Assembly (NCBI GenBank): GCA_013399895.1 | Contig: VXBA01005564.1 | Location: forward strand, 279,343-343,342 | Source of the DNA: Serilophus lunatus | Lineage: Eukaryota; Chordata; Aves; Passeriformes; Eurylaimidae | Direction of reading: 5' to 3' | Length of the DNA stretch: 64,000 bases | Part shown: positions 23,907-37,300 of the stretch, in pieces | How positions within the stretch are numbered: the stretch's first letter is position 1 | Layout: every line of letters starts with the position of its first letter | Made by a program: the position numbers and the translations under genes | The notes under the pieces: generated by a model | The model's input: the letters and a program-made list of their open reading frames with translations, nothing else | Database searches by the model: none | Told to the model about the DNA's origin: nothing

Positions 23907-26900
23907 AAATACTGCATTAATTGTGTATACTTGTAGACTTAAATAGCTTTTACATAAAATGGAGAATAAAATGTAAATATCATTGTCCCTCAACTAAATG
24001 CATTTTCTTGCAGAGCCAAGGCTATCACCCTCTTATCTGACCATCAGTAGTGACAAAACTTAGGAAATCACTTGCAAGGATTTTTTTTTTTTTAAGATAG
24101 TTACTTATACCTAAAACTTAAAGTATCCAAAAGTTCACAACATTAAATTACTTTGAAACATTTTGGAATGACAGAAGTGGGCAATGAATGCTATATTCTG
24201 ACCTTTTGAAATGATCTGTGCTATGAGAAACAGCACTTAAATATAGCAATAAGTTAATGAATAAAATATGCTTTCTGAAATGTCTGAAACAATGTGAATT
24301 TTAATTATTAATTGTTTAGAATTAATCCTGTGAACTCTCACAAGGAGAAAATTTGGGTTCAGACTGTTTTTAAATGGAAGTTGAATATTATTTCAGCTGA
24401 GATTTTCTCACTTTAGGGTGAATTCAATGCTATTTGTAAGTAATGCTGTAATGTAACCTTCTGAGAAGACTATAAACTGATTGGTAAAATGTTGCCTAAA
24501 AAAACTCAGGACAGATTCTGCAAAACGTACAGGTATGCCCATGTCAAAAAGGCATTTCATCTTCATTTTCAACAAATCCACAAACTTAATTCTTTGTTCG
24601 ATTAATTCAAAAAGTACCAAAATACTAGTGTGTGATAGTGCTAAGCAATTTCAGTTCTCATAAGTCCTGATAGGAGGTAAGACAATTTAGTGTTAGAGAA
24701 AATATTCTCAGTTGTAGGTTCTGGAGAAATGGGATAGGTGCAACATTTCATATACAAGATGGTGCCATAAGGAGCATTATACTGCAGTTTTATAACATTA
24801 CATAAACAGCTGTAGTGGTCAGAGAAGAAAGACGGTATTGAATTGTTAATATAGATTTATTTTACAGTACGTCTGAAAGACACATATATGACGTGATATA
24901 TGCTGAAAATCCAGGTCACTGGGTTGAGCATCATCCTTGTGAAGCTGAGTATCCATTCCTATCCATTCCTATGATTTGAGTTATTTAGGTCCCCTTTCCC
25001 CATCAGTCAGTCGAGTCAACAGTTTGATTTGAAGTGTAAACACAACATGACAATATGGCTTTTCAAAAGGAAACAATATTCATTACAGTTTCACTCGCCA
25101 TTTAGATTTTAGAATTTTACTTTCAGCTGTGTTGAGTAGCCATTTTTCTTAAAAAAAGATAAGATTGGAAAATTGAAGAAGAAATTGAAAAGCATTATTA
25201 ATGTTTTATATAACGTATTCTGAACGTCTTAAGCTTGATAAGTAGAGCAAAGTCTGCACTTATCCATAATATAATGGAATCATACTGATATTCTAGAATA
25301 ATTGGTGTGTTGGGAGCTGCTGTAAAACTACATTTATTTGAGGATAAGAAGAACTACCCTTCTTAGAGATAAGGAATATTAATTGGCTTGGCAAGGTTTG
25401 AAGAGGAAAAAGGATAACAGCACAGAACACAGAGGCAATAAATAATACTTTTATGCAGCTTTCATCACAAAACAAATCAACAAACAATTAGAGATGCTAT
25501 TGAATTTTATAAATATGGGAAAATGTGGACTTATAGCTGCCACTTAGTCCTTGATTCATCAGTATCCTCAAAGTTACTCCAATACCGTTACATATTTTTA
25601 GGGCAAAGTGACTAAATCTATCACCATTCTCTATTTTATTATGTGATTGAACTTAGTAAGCTACAGAGCTGCATATACAAATACACACATTTCTCTTTGT
25701 GATCACAAATACATGCATTTCTGTATGTAATCACTGTTGTGATTTTCAAACCAAGTCAGACTAATACAATAAGCTTGTCTTTCCAGCTTGCCTTGCTTCT
25801 TATACCTTGCATAGAAATGGGCAAACAAACCTCTAACAAGTCTAGTCAAGTATATGTTAGGTACATTTAAATGATGTATCATCTTGCTCAGCTACTTGAT
25901 GACTGTTTACCCAGTAGAAGACACTGAGAATTAAAAAAAAAAAAAAAAGCATGTTTTATTTCTATAGTTTCTCACAATGAACCTAAGTTAACACTAAATT
26001 GTGCATATAGCTAATTTGTTCTGATTATTTGACATAGACCTGAATCAGCAGCCAGACATAAGTTTCACCTTTGAAAGACCCTAACAGAAATCAGAGGGTA
26101 TGTAAGGAAGGGAACTGGTTTTGAACTGATAATTTTGATTTTTAGTTTACCGGCAGCTATCACGCAGATTTAGAAAGTCACTCATCCATGTTGCACTCAA
26201 ATGAAAAAGAGTGCACCTGGTATGTAATAAGACATTCTTTCTTGTAAAAAAGAAAATAATTCTTTTCAAAACAATACAGCAAAGCCAACAGAGGGTGAAT
26301 GAAAGGTTTCAGTGAACAAGGTGAACTCACAAGTTTCAGTGAAATCATCTTGCCAGTATTAGTATTAGTTTTGTCTTTGCTTCAATATGGCATTTCAGTT
26401 AACTTCTTGGTGCATCCAAGAGAGTAAGATAGTTAACATAAATCACAAAAGCTCAGAAGCAAACTGGGAGAAATAGTACAGTAATACTTCTCAGTCACCA
26501 GCTGTGGAAGCAAGCAATAAATGATGCACGGTAGGAGAGAAAAGCATGTTCGCTTTCCTTCAGTGGCAATGTAGTTGAGTTCGAAACATCCTACCTGCTG
26601 TTCGTATTTTCCTTTTAATCAGCAAGAGAACTCTGCAGCAGCTGTGCAAGAATGTCAGATGATACGTGCTTTTTCTTTTCCCTAATTCATTTTGTTGACT
26701 TGCCTGTTTTGCCATTGACTGTTTTCAGGAATTCTGAGACCATTAGACCAGTCACCTCTGTAATCATATTTGTCTCCATTATCACTTTCTCCCATATCTT
26801 CTCCTGAGTCCAAATTTCTCTGTTTAATTCCATGGCATCATACAGTGTTAAATAATCCAGTAAAGTCTAGAGATGTTCCCACAACTACCAGCATGGCAGT

Positions 26901-27612
26901 TTTCTGAAGTGAAATTCAGAGAATTCCAATTGAAAACATTTTATTTCAGATAATTATTTCTTCTAAACTTTTTAACCAAATTCTGTCTTTTTTTTACCTG
27001 TTTGATATCAAATGCCCTTTCTTTGACTTGTGAGTCTTTATGTGCCATTGAGCTGATGCAATGAAGATGGTTTGTTTGTGTTTTTTCACTTACTTATTTT
27101 ATTAGGAATGTAGAGCTTTCAAGGCTTTCTTTCTAAAAACTGTCTGACTTTTCATATATGTTTAAATCTCTGGATTTAAAATAAAAATGCAATATACACA
27201 AATAACTTGAAAACACTAAATAGATCAATAATATATATAGGTTACTGAATGTTTGCTGTCATGATTATGAAATCAATTCCTCCTAGAATAGCTAAGGGAG
27301 AGAATGATTTAACATAAAAACCTGATCATGAACATTCATTAAATAAATCCTTACTCAGAAATACAACAGAGAATTTTAATACAAACAAAGGACAAGTGAC
27401 ATAAAAAAAATGTATTTCCACAGAAAAGCAAAATGTTAATTGCTCCTTTAGAAGAGTTGTGTAATGAGATATGCATTGTACACTTGCTTTCTGCAATAAA
27501 AGAGAAAAAACCATAACATATTGTCTATTAAGCACGTACAATACTTAGCAGTAAACACATCTACAAGTATATATAAAAACTTTACATGTGTTCAGCCAAG
27601 CATCTCTTTTAC

Positions 27613-28667
27613 TGTCCTGGTTTGGACACCAGGGGGCGCTAACAGTGATGAGAGACTCAATAGAAACAACAACAGCAAACAGTTTATTTGTCTAGGGGCT
27701 CTATAAGCTATGGAACCCCACTAAGACAAAAACTGATCACAACAACTACAACCTGACAATATTATGCAATAAAAGAAAAAATAACAAACTGCTCCTCCAA
27801 GCTAGCTTGTGAGCTAAGGAGCGAGGGAAAGAGGGAAGGCTGCCCTGTGGATGGTCCTGGGAGTCGGTCTAGGAGCCTCTGAGAAAGGACAGTGAGACAA
27901 ACCCTGGGGGGAACCTAAAGGGGGAAGATACCACATCTCCTGTTTTGGTGTGGTTCCTCTGCTGGTGCTGCCTGGGCTCCGATGCTTCTGTTTCTCCAGC
28001 TTTGATGGGCTGTCCGATCTCACATTTTCTCGGGGCAGCCTCCTGGGCATGCTGCTTTCTCATTGGATGGCGGCGCAGGGGCGCCACCCCTCTCCGAGAT
28101 CTCACCACGAGGCAAAAATGCCAAAAATTCCTCATGGTGAACTCCCGTTGGGAGGAGGGGCCATCAGCGCCACAGATGCCCAGGGCCCAGGGGCACCACC
28201 TGTGGGCTGCCCCCGCCGCCACGGGTCCTCTCTGTGTGGCTGCGCTGGCCTAGGGGCCATCCCTGCCCTGCACACCAGCCGCAGCCGCCGCGGGGCAGGG
28301 GCCCTGCCCCCCGCAGCCACCAGCATGGCCACCAGGGCTGCAGGAATCCATGAGGGGAGCCAGGGGCTGCTGGGGGTGTGTGGGGGGGGTGTGTTGCTGT
28401 GGGGTGGTGGTGCTGCCCCTACTGCTGCCAGGGCCAGGGCTGGGTCAACCCTGCATGCACCCAGCCCTCTGGCATCCAGAATCATTGCCCCTGGGGGCCC
28501 CCATGGCCAGGCACGGCCCTGGGCTGGGCCAGCCCGCAGGCACCCGGGGAGGGAGACTTCACCATCCTTGCCTGTTTCCCTTCTCAGGAAAACCAAAAAG
28601 CCCAAGTTTAACAGGCAGCCTCCTCCCCTTAGCCTAAAAGGCAAAACTGCTTTCCTAACCCACTACA
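27613..28667 (-). mobile_element. Large GC-rich LTR without clear target duplication
   Basis: About 1055 bp. The left edge TGTCCTGGTTTGGACACC is the complement of an LTR end ...CCAAACCAGGACA. On the minus strand the last about 75 bp (CAAATAAACTGTTTGCTG to CAGGACA) aligns with the ends of the LTRs at 14122 and 48469. The right edge, CCCACTACA at 28659-28667, gives a minus-strand start TGTAGTGGGTTAGGAAAGC. Flanks are TTTAC on the left and TAAAG on the right, so no matching duplication. The middle is GC-rich (27,950-28,580) and carries accidental open frames up to 266 codons. No gag, pol or env attached. Family membership is secure; the right edge is probable. Confidence 0.78.
27683..27688 (-). 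promoter_or_regulatory. LTR polyadenylation signal AATAAA
   Basis: TTTATT on the plus strand; AATAAACTGTTT on the minus strand, 70 bp from the LTR end, in the segment shared with the other two large LTRs. Confidence 0.65.
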
Positions 28668-30180
28668 TAAAGGAAAATAGAATTTCTGTATTTCAAAGAA
28701 TAAAAAGGGAACAAAGACCCAGAAATGGGATCTACGTGTATGACTGCTAAATGTTGAAGTGTTACTACAACAAATAGTTGAATGGTTTCGTTCAAGCATA
28801 TGAGATGATTGACATAAGTACTGCATTTGACACTAAGCAAATGGTGAATTAGGGGCTGAATGTCCAAAAGTGAACCATATGATTTTGAAGAGTTAGACAA
28901 GAAATATTATATACTAAATAATTTGATAAATATTTCCTAGAGACTATACCTTTGTAAATGTTAACTGAGGTAGTATTGCAAACAAAATCTAAATATTGGA
29001 TAGCCTTTTATACAGAACCCATAGATTGTTTTCAAAAAAAGCATATACCCTGCAAGTTAATTAAATACCAGAAGGCTGAATTCAGAATCCCAAGACTTTG
29101 AATAAGACAGAAAAAAATTATTTTTTTCCCAGGGTTCCAAGTTGTCCTGCATTTATCAAAAGTATACATATCTTTTAAAATATTTTTTTTTTCTTTGCCA
29201 AGGAGAAGCAGCCTGTCACTGCTGCTGGAAATCTCCTGGTTTTGCATGCTATATTAGGATATAGAAGAGGAGAGGTACTTACAAAAATATATCTTGCATA
29301 TTACTTCTTTTTTGTCCAAAGATGATTTCACCAGACCTCAGACTTGTTAGTTCTTCTCTATACTATATGTGGTAGAAATTAATTTTGTATAAACATTGTA
29401 ACATCTTGTCTTCAATCACAGATGTTTTTCCGTTCCAGATCTAGAACAGAACTCTATTGCACATGGGATTTCATTCAAACCACTACTAAAATATTGTGGT
29501 CCCTGTGGAGACAAAGGGACTCAGCTATTGAAATCATAGAGGGGAGCAACAAAAAATATATTCATGTGGGCTTGGCAGATATGGCACAGAACTAAAGAAA
29601 GGTTGCATTCTTTAGGAGCATCATTTGAAGATCTAGAAAAAATTCTTATGCTGTAAATGTTCATGGCAATCTAACTGTAAGAACTGTGTGAACAACTGGC
29701 CAGATGTACTGACTGAAATAACCTGCAGAAATAGTACCATGTTCAAGACACTTGTATGGGACTGGCAGATCTGACAGAGGTCCTAGTGGAGAAAACTACC
29801 ACCTACAATGAAAGATGAGAAGTCAGGCTCAGTTTAGTCTCATCTACAGTAGTGCAGGTTCTGCAGTTTCAGAGCAGAAACAGCACTGGAAAAACCACAC
29901 TGGAGCAGTCCAAGGCTGAGTTGAGACAAACCCAGCCATTCATTAAGCAACACAGAAAATTCTAGACCTATTCTTTCCTTTTTGTTTTTTTTTTCTTTCT
30001 TTTTTTAATCTCAGAAGGTGGATTTACTCAAAGTTTAAACCATGTTGTTTCTATTTTTATTATTAATGGAGCCACAATATCAGATCCAATATCGACCCTC
30101 CAGTAACATGTCAAAGGCATGTTAATATGTAAAGACATGACCCCTCTGTTCTTCAGGATATTACAGGAGGTATGGAGGCA
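28668..30180. other. AT-rich DNA, no gene seen
   Basis: About 1.5 kb without recognised features. Bases 29,500-29,960 are less AT-rich but match no family I know. Confidence 0.55.
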
Positions 30181-30242
30181 AGTNTTTTTAAACCCTTCCA
30201 GGGATGGTGACTTCACCACCTTTCTGGGCAGCCCATTCCATT
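30181..30242 (-). mobile_element. Short CR1 LINE fragment
   Basis: The plus strand reads TTTAAACCCTTCCAGGGATG, GTGACTTCACCACC, TTTCTGGGCAGCCCATTCCA, the reverse complement of the CR1 3' region. Only about 60 bp remain. One undetermined base (N at 30184) sits at the T stretch that is expanded in the CR1 at 9312. Confidence 0.85.
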
Positions 30243-31850
30243 TGCATGCTATTTGATATGACCCTATCAAAGAGCCATGATGAAAAATCTTTTTTGCTAC
30301 ACATTGATGCCTCTTATTTATACACTATCTCTTAAATTGCTACTTACTCTTACATTCTTAGATACCCAGAGTTTTCTTGCTTCTGATGGTGGATGGAGCT
30401 GTGGAGTGTATAAACTGGAGCACTCACAGACTCATAGAATCAATGACAGAACACTGTAAATAAGGCAAACAGATTGAAAATCAAAGGATCTAAAAAACAC
30501 AAAATAAAACCAAAAAAATAACCCAATCTTGGGCTACGTAGAAAAGTGTCATCCTCAGAAACCACTAAAACATACAGAATAGCATTCAAGGCTTCATCAA
30601 ACTGGATTCAAACGTGCTTCAAACACTTGTGTCCAAATAAAAAAAATATTGACACCATTATGAACCAACTCCTTCCAAAAGACATGTACTTACAGAGTTT
30701 ATCCAAGTCATGTTTGCAAATAGCACACATATTTTGTCCAGATAATCAAAATCAACTGTAAGAATCTCATTATTCCATTGTCCTGTAAAATGAGAATTAC
30801 CTATTAAATCAACCACAAAGTAATGCCTTCTTTTCAGAAGTTCAGTGCAAACTTTTGAAAGTTTCAGAATATTGTACTACTAATCCCTAGAATTATATAT
30901 TCTTTAAATTCTGAATATATATGCAGGGCCATATTTTGGAAGCTTAACACATGCTGAGCAGCAATTATCTCAAATAATTAGTTATTTTTCTTCCAGTGAT
31001 TCTATTTTCAAAACAAAATATTATTGAGTATGATTAAGGTATTGAACTCTGCTGGAAGCAACTGCCAGCTTTTACTCTTATTTTTGGTTAGGTCTAATAC
31101 TTTGCAGCATTCTATATTTTTCCCGTTAAATGAAATACTTCTGACATAGAATAGTGGAAGACTGAAATTATTTACACACCTGTTGTATTTACTCCCTTAA
31201 TATCTCAGACTCTATATTAGTTTGTCAGAAGAAAACAGAAACCTTCAAAATGTGTTCATTTAAAGAAAAATCATATTGTACCTAATCCTCACCCAAAAAG
31301 AGAGAGCAATATGAGAGTTCTTTAAATGAAGTCTAAATTGTAATTATATAAAATTCTAGAGATTTAAAGGGTCCTTTGTTTAAAGAAACTATGCTTTTCA
31401 GACAAAAATTATATATACTCTTTTATTTTTCTTGACAGTATAAATTAATCCATGGGATACAAATTCTTTATTTTTCTAGTAGTTGCTTTATCACTCTGAA
31501 AATATAATTTCAAAAAATCTCCAGGACACTTTTCTCTACATGATAAAGATAAATTTTTTTATCTCTTCCTTTAAAGAGAAACTCTCAGGTTTGGACTCTA
31601 TGCAATCAATATAGTTTCGAGGAAAATGCAACCCTATAAAAATAGCATATAATCGAAAAGGATATTTTTTATTTGTTTCCAAATGCCATCTCTTTCCTTA
31701 GTTAGGTACAATGTGTATCTGAGTATATTTTCATCTCTATTTCCTCATTTCATAGCAAAAGTAAAAATTGAAAAATCAGCATTGTATTAACCACTAATTT
31801 GCAATGAGTATCCCTCTTCTTCAAAGTACCTTTTTTTTTTTTATTTGGTT
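30243..31850. other. AT-rich DNA, no gene seen
   Basis: About 1.6 kb without recognised features apart from a small C/A-rich patch near 30,490-30,525 and AT-rich text. Confidence 0.55.
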
Positions 31851-31918
31851 AGAATCATAGAATTATAGAATCATTAAGGTTGGAAAGGATCCATAATATC
31901 ATCAAGCCCAACAGTTGC
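31851..31918 (-). mobile_element. CR1 LINE 3' tip
   Basis: AGAATCATAGAATTATAGAA, then AAGGTTGGAAAGGATCC and ATCATCAAGCCCAACAG, is the reverse complement of the terminal octamer repeats and last bases of CR1. Only about 68 bp can be recognised. Confidence 0.85.
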
Positions 31919-33837
31919 TACAATTGCCTGCACTTATACAAAGAACAGCAAACGTGGGCAATGTCTTTACTACACGCAGTGAACAAAGACAGCGCAGTGT
32001 TATTCACAGCTCCTAGTATCCACTTCTTCTTGCCATGTTCACTATTCCAACACGTCTCTGATTCTTAGGGTCAATGCAATCAGCTTAGTGTGTATGTGAG
32101 CGGTCAGGAAGTCATCAGCATCTCTCTTTGCCAGAAAGAGGCATGATGTTGATGTCAGCTGTTTTCCTTCTCTGCCTTCCAGGATTCCCTTTGGTTTGTT
32201 TTTATGCATTTCACAGCATTTATACCTTGCTGTTGGGTCTGCAAGTTACATCCACATTTACATTATGATGTGGTGCATTTCACATGTGTTAAAATCTTGT
32301 TTATGCTTCTCTCATGGTTAAAGCTAGTTGTTCAGATTCTGGTCTGCATTTCTTTAATCTATCACTGATGTCTAAGTTTTCCTGACAAGGACAAAGCAAT
32401 GAGCTGGTCTTTAATGGAAGCTTCTGGCTGTACAATGTACATCGGTATGTACTCACCATAGAACTAGTACCCCTTTTACAATCCTAATTAGTTATCATAT
32501 CTAATGGATACATCCAATCCCAAAATTGTTCATCCCTTGTGCTGCCCCTCAGGTCTGTCCCTTGGAGCTTCTCCAGAGGGTTTTGGGCCTTCATTTTTGA
32601 TATTTCTACCCCATATTTTGTTATTTCCCTCCAGCTTCATGTCCCAGACAGAGTGTCCGTGCTATTATCTGTGTTTCCCAAAATGAACATTAAACAGCAT
32701 TTCACAGACTGTGAGAAAAAGGTTTTTTACTATCTTAAGTGTGAAAAACTCTGCAGCTATGCTAAAATCTAGAAATATAAAGTATATAAGAAATCTTAAG
32801 GCATCATCATGAGTCTATTTGTCACAGCCATACGGTATCCATTGTCAGCCTTGTTCCTATCTTCTATCATCCCATGACCACATCCTGTGTTCCCAGATCC
32901 TGAGGCTTCCACTATCAGACCAGGACTCTATTTCTCTGCACAACTTCAATACCTCAGTCATAAGCAGTTTGCTAGAAAAAGAGAAAATGCTTACTACTAC
33001 TATTTGTACAAAAACTATAAGCCTAACATATAAAAATAAGCAAAGTTAGACTAACTCAAACACAGACATCAAAAAGAAAAAAACAACATTTTCCTTTTTT
33101 AGAAAAAGAAATTAGAAATGTTATTGTCACAGCTAACTTAAGTAAAAGTGTAAAAGTAAAGCTGCAAGCATTCACAATAGGTTCAGACAAAACAAGTCTG
33201 ACAAGTCTCTGTTCTGAAGACATTAAAATTCTGATGCCTGTTCCTAGCAATGGCAATACAGTAATACTTGGCTAGAAGGCTACAGTAGCTTTCAATTTAC
33301 TACTGCTTAGCAGCTAATGCATCTGGTGTCCCTCTATGAGCTTGTGATTAGGAAACTTTCCAGCTTTTATTTCCTGCACTACCAAATATTTATAAATAAT
33401 TTAATTTTAAAGTAATTGAAATAGGACTGGTAACTCGGCAGTCCTTTATCATAGCTGCAGTTATATATAGTATAGTGAGTTATTCCAGCAATGTAGAATA
33501 TAAAGGCTTCTGTTTAGCTGCAGGGAATTAAGTCTTTTTACCCCTGTTGCCCCAGACAACCTCCTTTTTTATTTGTTTTCAGTGATGACAGCTGGTTCAA
33601 GTCCCTTCCTCAGAGGTAAAAAACATTACATCATCTATGTATGGATGACTTACTGTAAAAGCTGCATAAAAGTGGGCCCTCAGACATGACTGAAGGTAGG
33701 AATATAAATAAATTTATCAGCCAGGTCTAGTACAAAGCCTCTGTAGCAAGTGCAGAGATATTTTTGGCAGGAGTAAGGCAAGGAAGCAACTAAGGCTGGC
33801 ATCATCTGAAGAACAGAGGCAGTACATTGATGGTAAT
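31919..33837. other. Moderately AT-rich DNA, no gene seen
   Basis: About 1.9 kb. Short open frames up to 77 codons, some with Met starts, show no recognisable domain. No mobile element identified. Confidence 0.5.
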
Positions 33838-33842
33838 GTGAT

Positions 33843-34399
33843 TGTCCCAGTTTTGCCTGGGACAGAGTTTGTATTCTTGGTAGCTGGTACAGTGCTCTGT
33901 TTTTTGAATTTAATATGACAACAGTGTTGATAACACTCTGGCGTTTTGGCTGTTTCTAAGCAGTATGTACCCTTAGTCAAGGACTTTCCAGTGTCTCATG
34001 TTCTGCTACAGAGGAGCAGCACAAAAATTTGGTAGGAACAAAACCAGGACAGGTGACCTGAACTGATGAAGGAGATATTCCATACCACAGGTCTTCATGC
34101 CCAGTGTACAAACTGGAGGAGTTTCATGGATGGGGGCTCTTCAGATCTATGGTATTTGTCTTCCCAAGTAACCGTTACACACGATGAAGCCCAGCTCTTC
34201 TGGAGTTGTCTGAACACTTTCCTGCCCATGAGAAGTGGTGAATGAATTGATACATGTCTTTTTCTTTAACAAACCGTCTTTATATCAGCCCATGAGTTCT
34301 CCCATTTAAATGCTTTCAATTCTCTCACACATCCCACCAGAGGGGAGTGAGAGAGTAGCTGTGGGGTGTTCACTTGCCAGCAGGCGTTAAACAACAACA
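33843..34399 (+). mobile_element. ERVL-type solo LTR
   Basis: About 557 bp starting TGTCCCAGTTTTGCCTGGGA and ending GCGTTAAACAACAACA. The order of blocks (TAGCTGGTACAGTGCTCTGT, GTTGATAACACTCTGG, TAGTCAAGGACTTTCCAG, GGAGATATTCCATACCA, CTTTATATCAGCCCATGAG) matches from memory a common avian ERVL-type LTR, read in the sense direction. Flanks GTGAT and AATAT agree at only 3 of 5 positions. The usual TATATAAACTGG box has decayed to TGTACAAACTGG. This is an old copy and a promoter is unlikely to work. No internal region is present. A relative lies on the other strand at 51450-51839. Confidence 0.88.
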
Positions 34400-37300
34400 A
34401 ATATGAGATAAAAATCTAAGTACAGGTAAACTGAGCTGAGAAAATTCTTGACAATAAGAGACCTTAATATAATGAAAAACTTAGATTTTCCAGGATAGAA
34501 TGTCAGCTGGACTAAAAAGTGCAAAAATGAAAATTCTTCTTTCAACCAATAGTTTTTTCTAAATAGATGACAAAATGTGTTGCAAAAAACTTTGGCTATA
34601 GTATCTTAAAGCTGGAGAACTGACAACTAAAGCTAATTCCAGGCTGCGTCTCCATTGTTAAATATATGGGCCAGGAATATTTCAGGGGTTTTAGGGCCAA
34701 ACGGCATGCACAGCTCCTCTCCAAGGTTCTTTTCTGTGCCCCACCATGCCCGATCTGTATGATTCCCCTTAAAGCTTTCCATTAACAACACTCCCTTGCA
34801 TATGCAATTCCTTGAACTATGCCTTGAATTGTTTGATTGTTAATAATATCCCTTGCAGACAATAAAAAAGATAAAAGATAAATTCCTAGATTAACTGAAG
34901 TTACAATTTTGCCACTAAGTGCATTAGTACTTCACTTTGCTTTCCTGTGAGTAATTTCCAGAATGATAGATACTGACAGTAGAAGCCAAGGAGTCTATTT
35001 TCTCAGTAAAATGTAGAAGCTGTTTTCAACAAAGCTCTCAGTTATCTGTATTACTGGCACATTATGTACTCTCTCTACCTCGGTAATCATAAAACACATG
35101 CTGGAAACTGTACGTTTAATGTATACAAACCAAAGAGAGAGAGAATCAGCTTTATGATTTAAGGTTTTATGATGCAATGTATGAAGTAAGTAATTACCTA
35201 CAAGAAACATGACACTGCTAACATAAATCATTTCCAGAAAACTGTGTCTTTCAGAAAAAAAAAAAAAAAAAAGAAGTGAGAAGAGTGTTGGCTTGAAAAG
35301 CTGATAATCTGATCCCTTTATAACTGCAATTCTTTAGTGAATAGAGACTGAAGTGCCATTTGTTCAAGTGACATTCTAAGCACAAATTCTACTAAAATGA
35401 ATGTTTCAAGGTTTTAATTAAGAGTAATTAAAAATCAAATTCTAAATACATAACCAAACCCCAGGAACAGCTGTCAATATCAATTATACAACCAATTTCT
35501 GATGGTCATTCATGAAATAAGAGTTGAAGACAGTCATGAACCATTTTTCCTTGCAGTAATCTCAGGATATAAGCTACTAGCTCTTCAGCCTTATTTATCT
35601 ACCTAGGAACTGAATTATTCCTTAGGTAAAAAAGGAACTGACAAATATCATCCTTTAATGGTATCACTGATATGGCAGATCCTGTTACATTATATCCAAT
35701 GTGACATCATATAGCAAGCAGTACAGTTTTAACCAGCAGTGTCTTTTATGGTGACTAGCAGCTTATAAATCTAGTAGTGTTCTGTCCTTGATGATGTAGA
35801 TATCATTCCTTGAAATATGGTATTTTCAACAAAATACTCAATCCCTTCCACATGCACAGTTTTCTATAAAACTGGTTTGATTAGGTGATGGAGGCAGAGT
35901 TCAGATAATGTATCTTGTCTGCCGGAGACTGCAGATTCCCATTTAATAAAATTCTGCTGATAAGAATAAAACAGCCTCTTACTCAGGATGAAGTAATTAG
36001 AAATTAGGATGCTTGGAACAGGACCTTAGTTTTGCCTAAAAGAAAAATGCTCCTCAGAACAATGCTTGACGATTAGAGCCTTTAGTTCTATTTCCACTTT
36101 ATGGACCCATAAAAAGAAAATTATCTTGGAAGAAAGAACAATTTTATTTTAATTAATATTTAATTAAACTGTTTTTTAAATAGTGGAAGAAAGATAAGAA
36201 TATTTGTTTTCTTTATCTTTAGGTAATCAGGAAAGTTTATGGACTACATCTGGCTGAAAATGGACATCTATGAGAAGGGCAAAGCAGAGCTGCATTTCTG
36301 GAGTCACTATCACGGAGGCAGTTATTAATTTTTCTCAGTTGTAAGTGAAGAGGGATAATCCAAAAGAGTTTAATTCTCTGTTTCCTCTCTTGCAAAAGTG
36401 TGGTTTTTTCCCCTCCTACCTGGACATTGCTTTTTCATTGCATTCCATGCCTCTGTGAGGAGACTTTTTTTTCTTTTTTTTTCTGCATTGGATTCTTACA
36501 TTGGTCCTCAGAATTAGGCAGAGACTCTCATAAGAAAACACACAGCTCTCTTGAGTTTTGAAGCCAGGCTTTAGAAAACCTTTAGGGCAGGATCTTAAAG
36601 ATAAATTTAGAAAAGTCGTTGTGACGAAAGTAATTTAAGCATGCTGGGAACTTGACTCTTTATCAATTATGCCTAAGCATTTTAATAACATTTCACACTG
36701 CTTGTGATTGCACACATAAGATGAAAGATGAGCTGGCTGTTGAGAAGAGGTAAATAAGCTGGAAATATAAATCAGTCAGGTAATTAAAATGCTGACTTAC
36801 AGAAGCAATCTACACTAAGATAGAGACTCTTGCCTTGACACTTAACATTTGTGAAAAGGTCAGTTTTCTACTTTCTGAAGCAGTTAAAGTGCTTTTATTT
36901 TGATAATGATTGTACATGTCAGCCATAATATTCTTGGTTTCTCATGCTTTTCTGTCTTTAATTGCTACAGAAAACACTTGGGGATTTATTCACCTTCTTC
37001 AGCAGTGTGTAGTGCATATAAAAGATAACCCCCAGGGTTAAAAAAAACCCCATAGGACTTAAGGAAAACTTGTGCTTTCTGGAATAGCAGCTGAATGCTA
37101 TGAAGGATTTGGTAGGGTACATTAAGTAACGCTGGACACCAGATTGCTGTTGACAAATATCTTCATTAAACCAATGATAATCTAGTTCAGAAATAACAGA
37201 AAATATGGATTATTAGAACCGATTGTCTCTTGTCCACCTTTTTTTAGGCACATCTGAAGACCTAAACTCATAATTTTTATAACCAAAATTATATTTTTTT

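Larger units (their letters stand above)
16051..27607. other. 11.5 kb AT-rich DNA, no gene or element recognised
   Basis: The longest featureless stretch of the window. I see no CR1, LTR, RNA gene or coding exon in 16,051-27,607. Small features are a 24-bp perfect palindrome at 20346-20369, a G/T-rich tract at 23810-23906, A or T runs, and TA-rich patches (19110-19170, 20290-20400). Very old repeats or conserved non-coding elements could be hidden here, which alignment to other birds would show. Confidence 0.5.

Noticed and set aside
24949..24972. Short tandem repeat ATCCATTCCT twice
   Set aside because: Only two copies of a 10-12 bp unit; trivial duplication.
27950..28750. Open frame of 266 codons, plus strand
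   Set aside because: Same situation: antisense to the LTR at 27613-28667 and running past its edge into AT-rich DNA. No recognisable protein.
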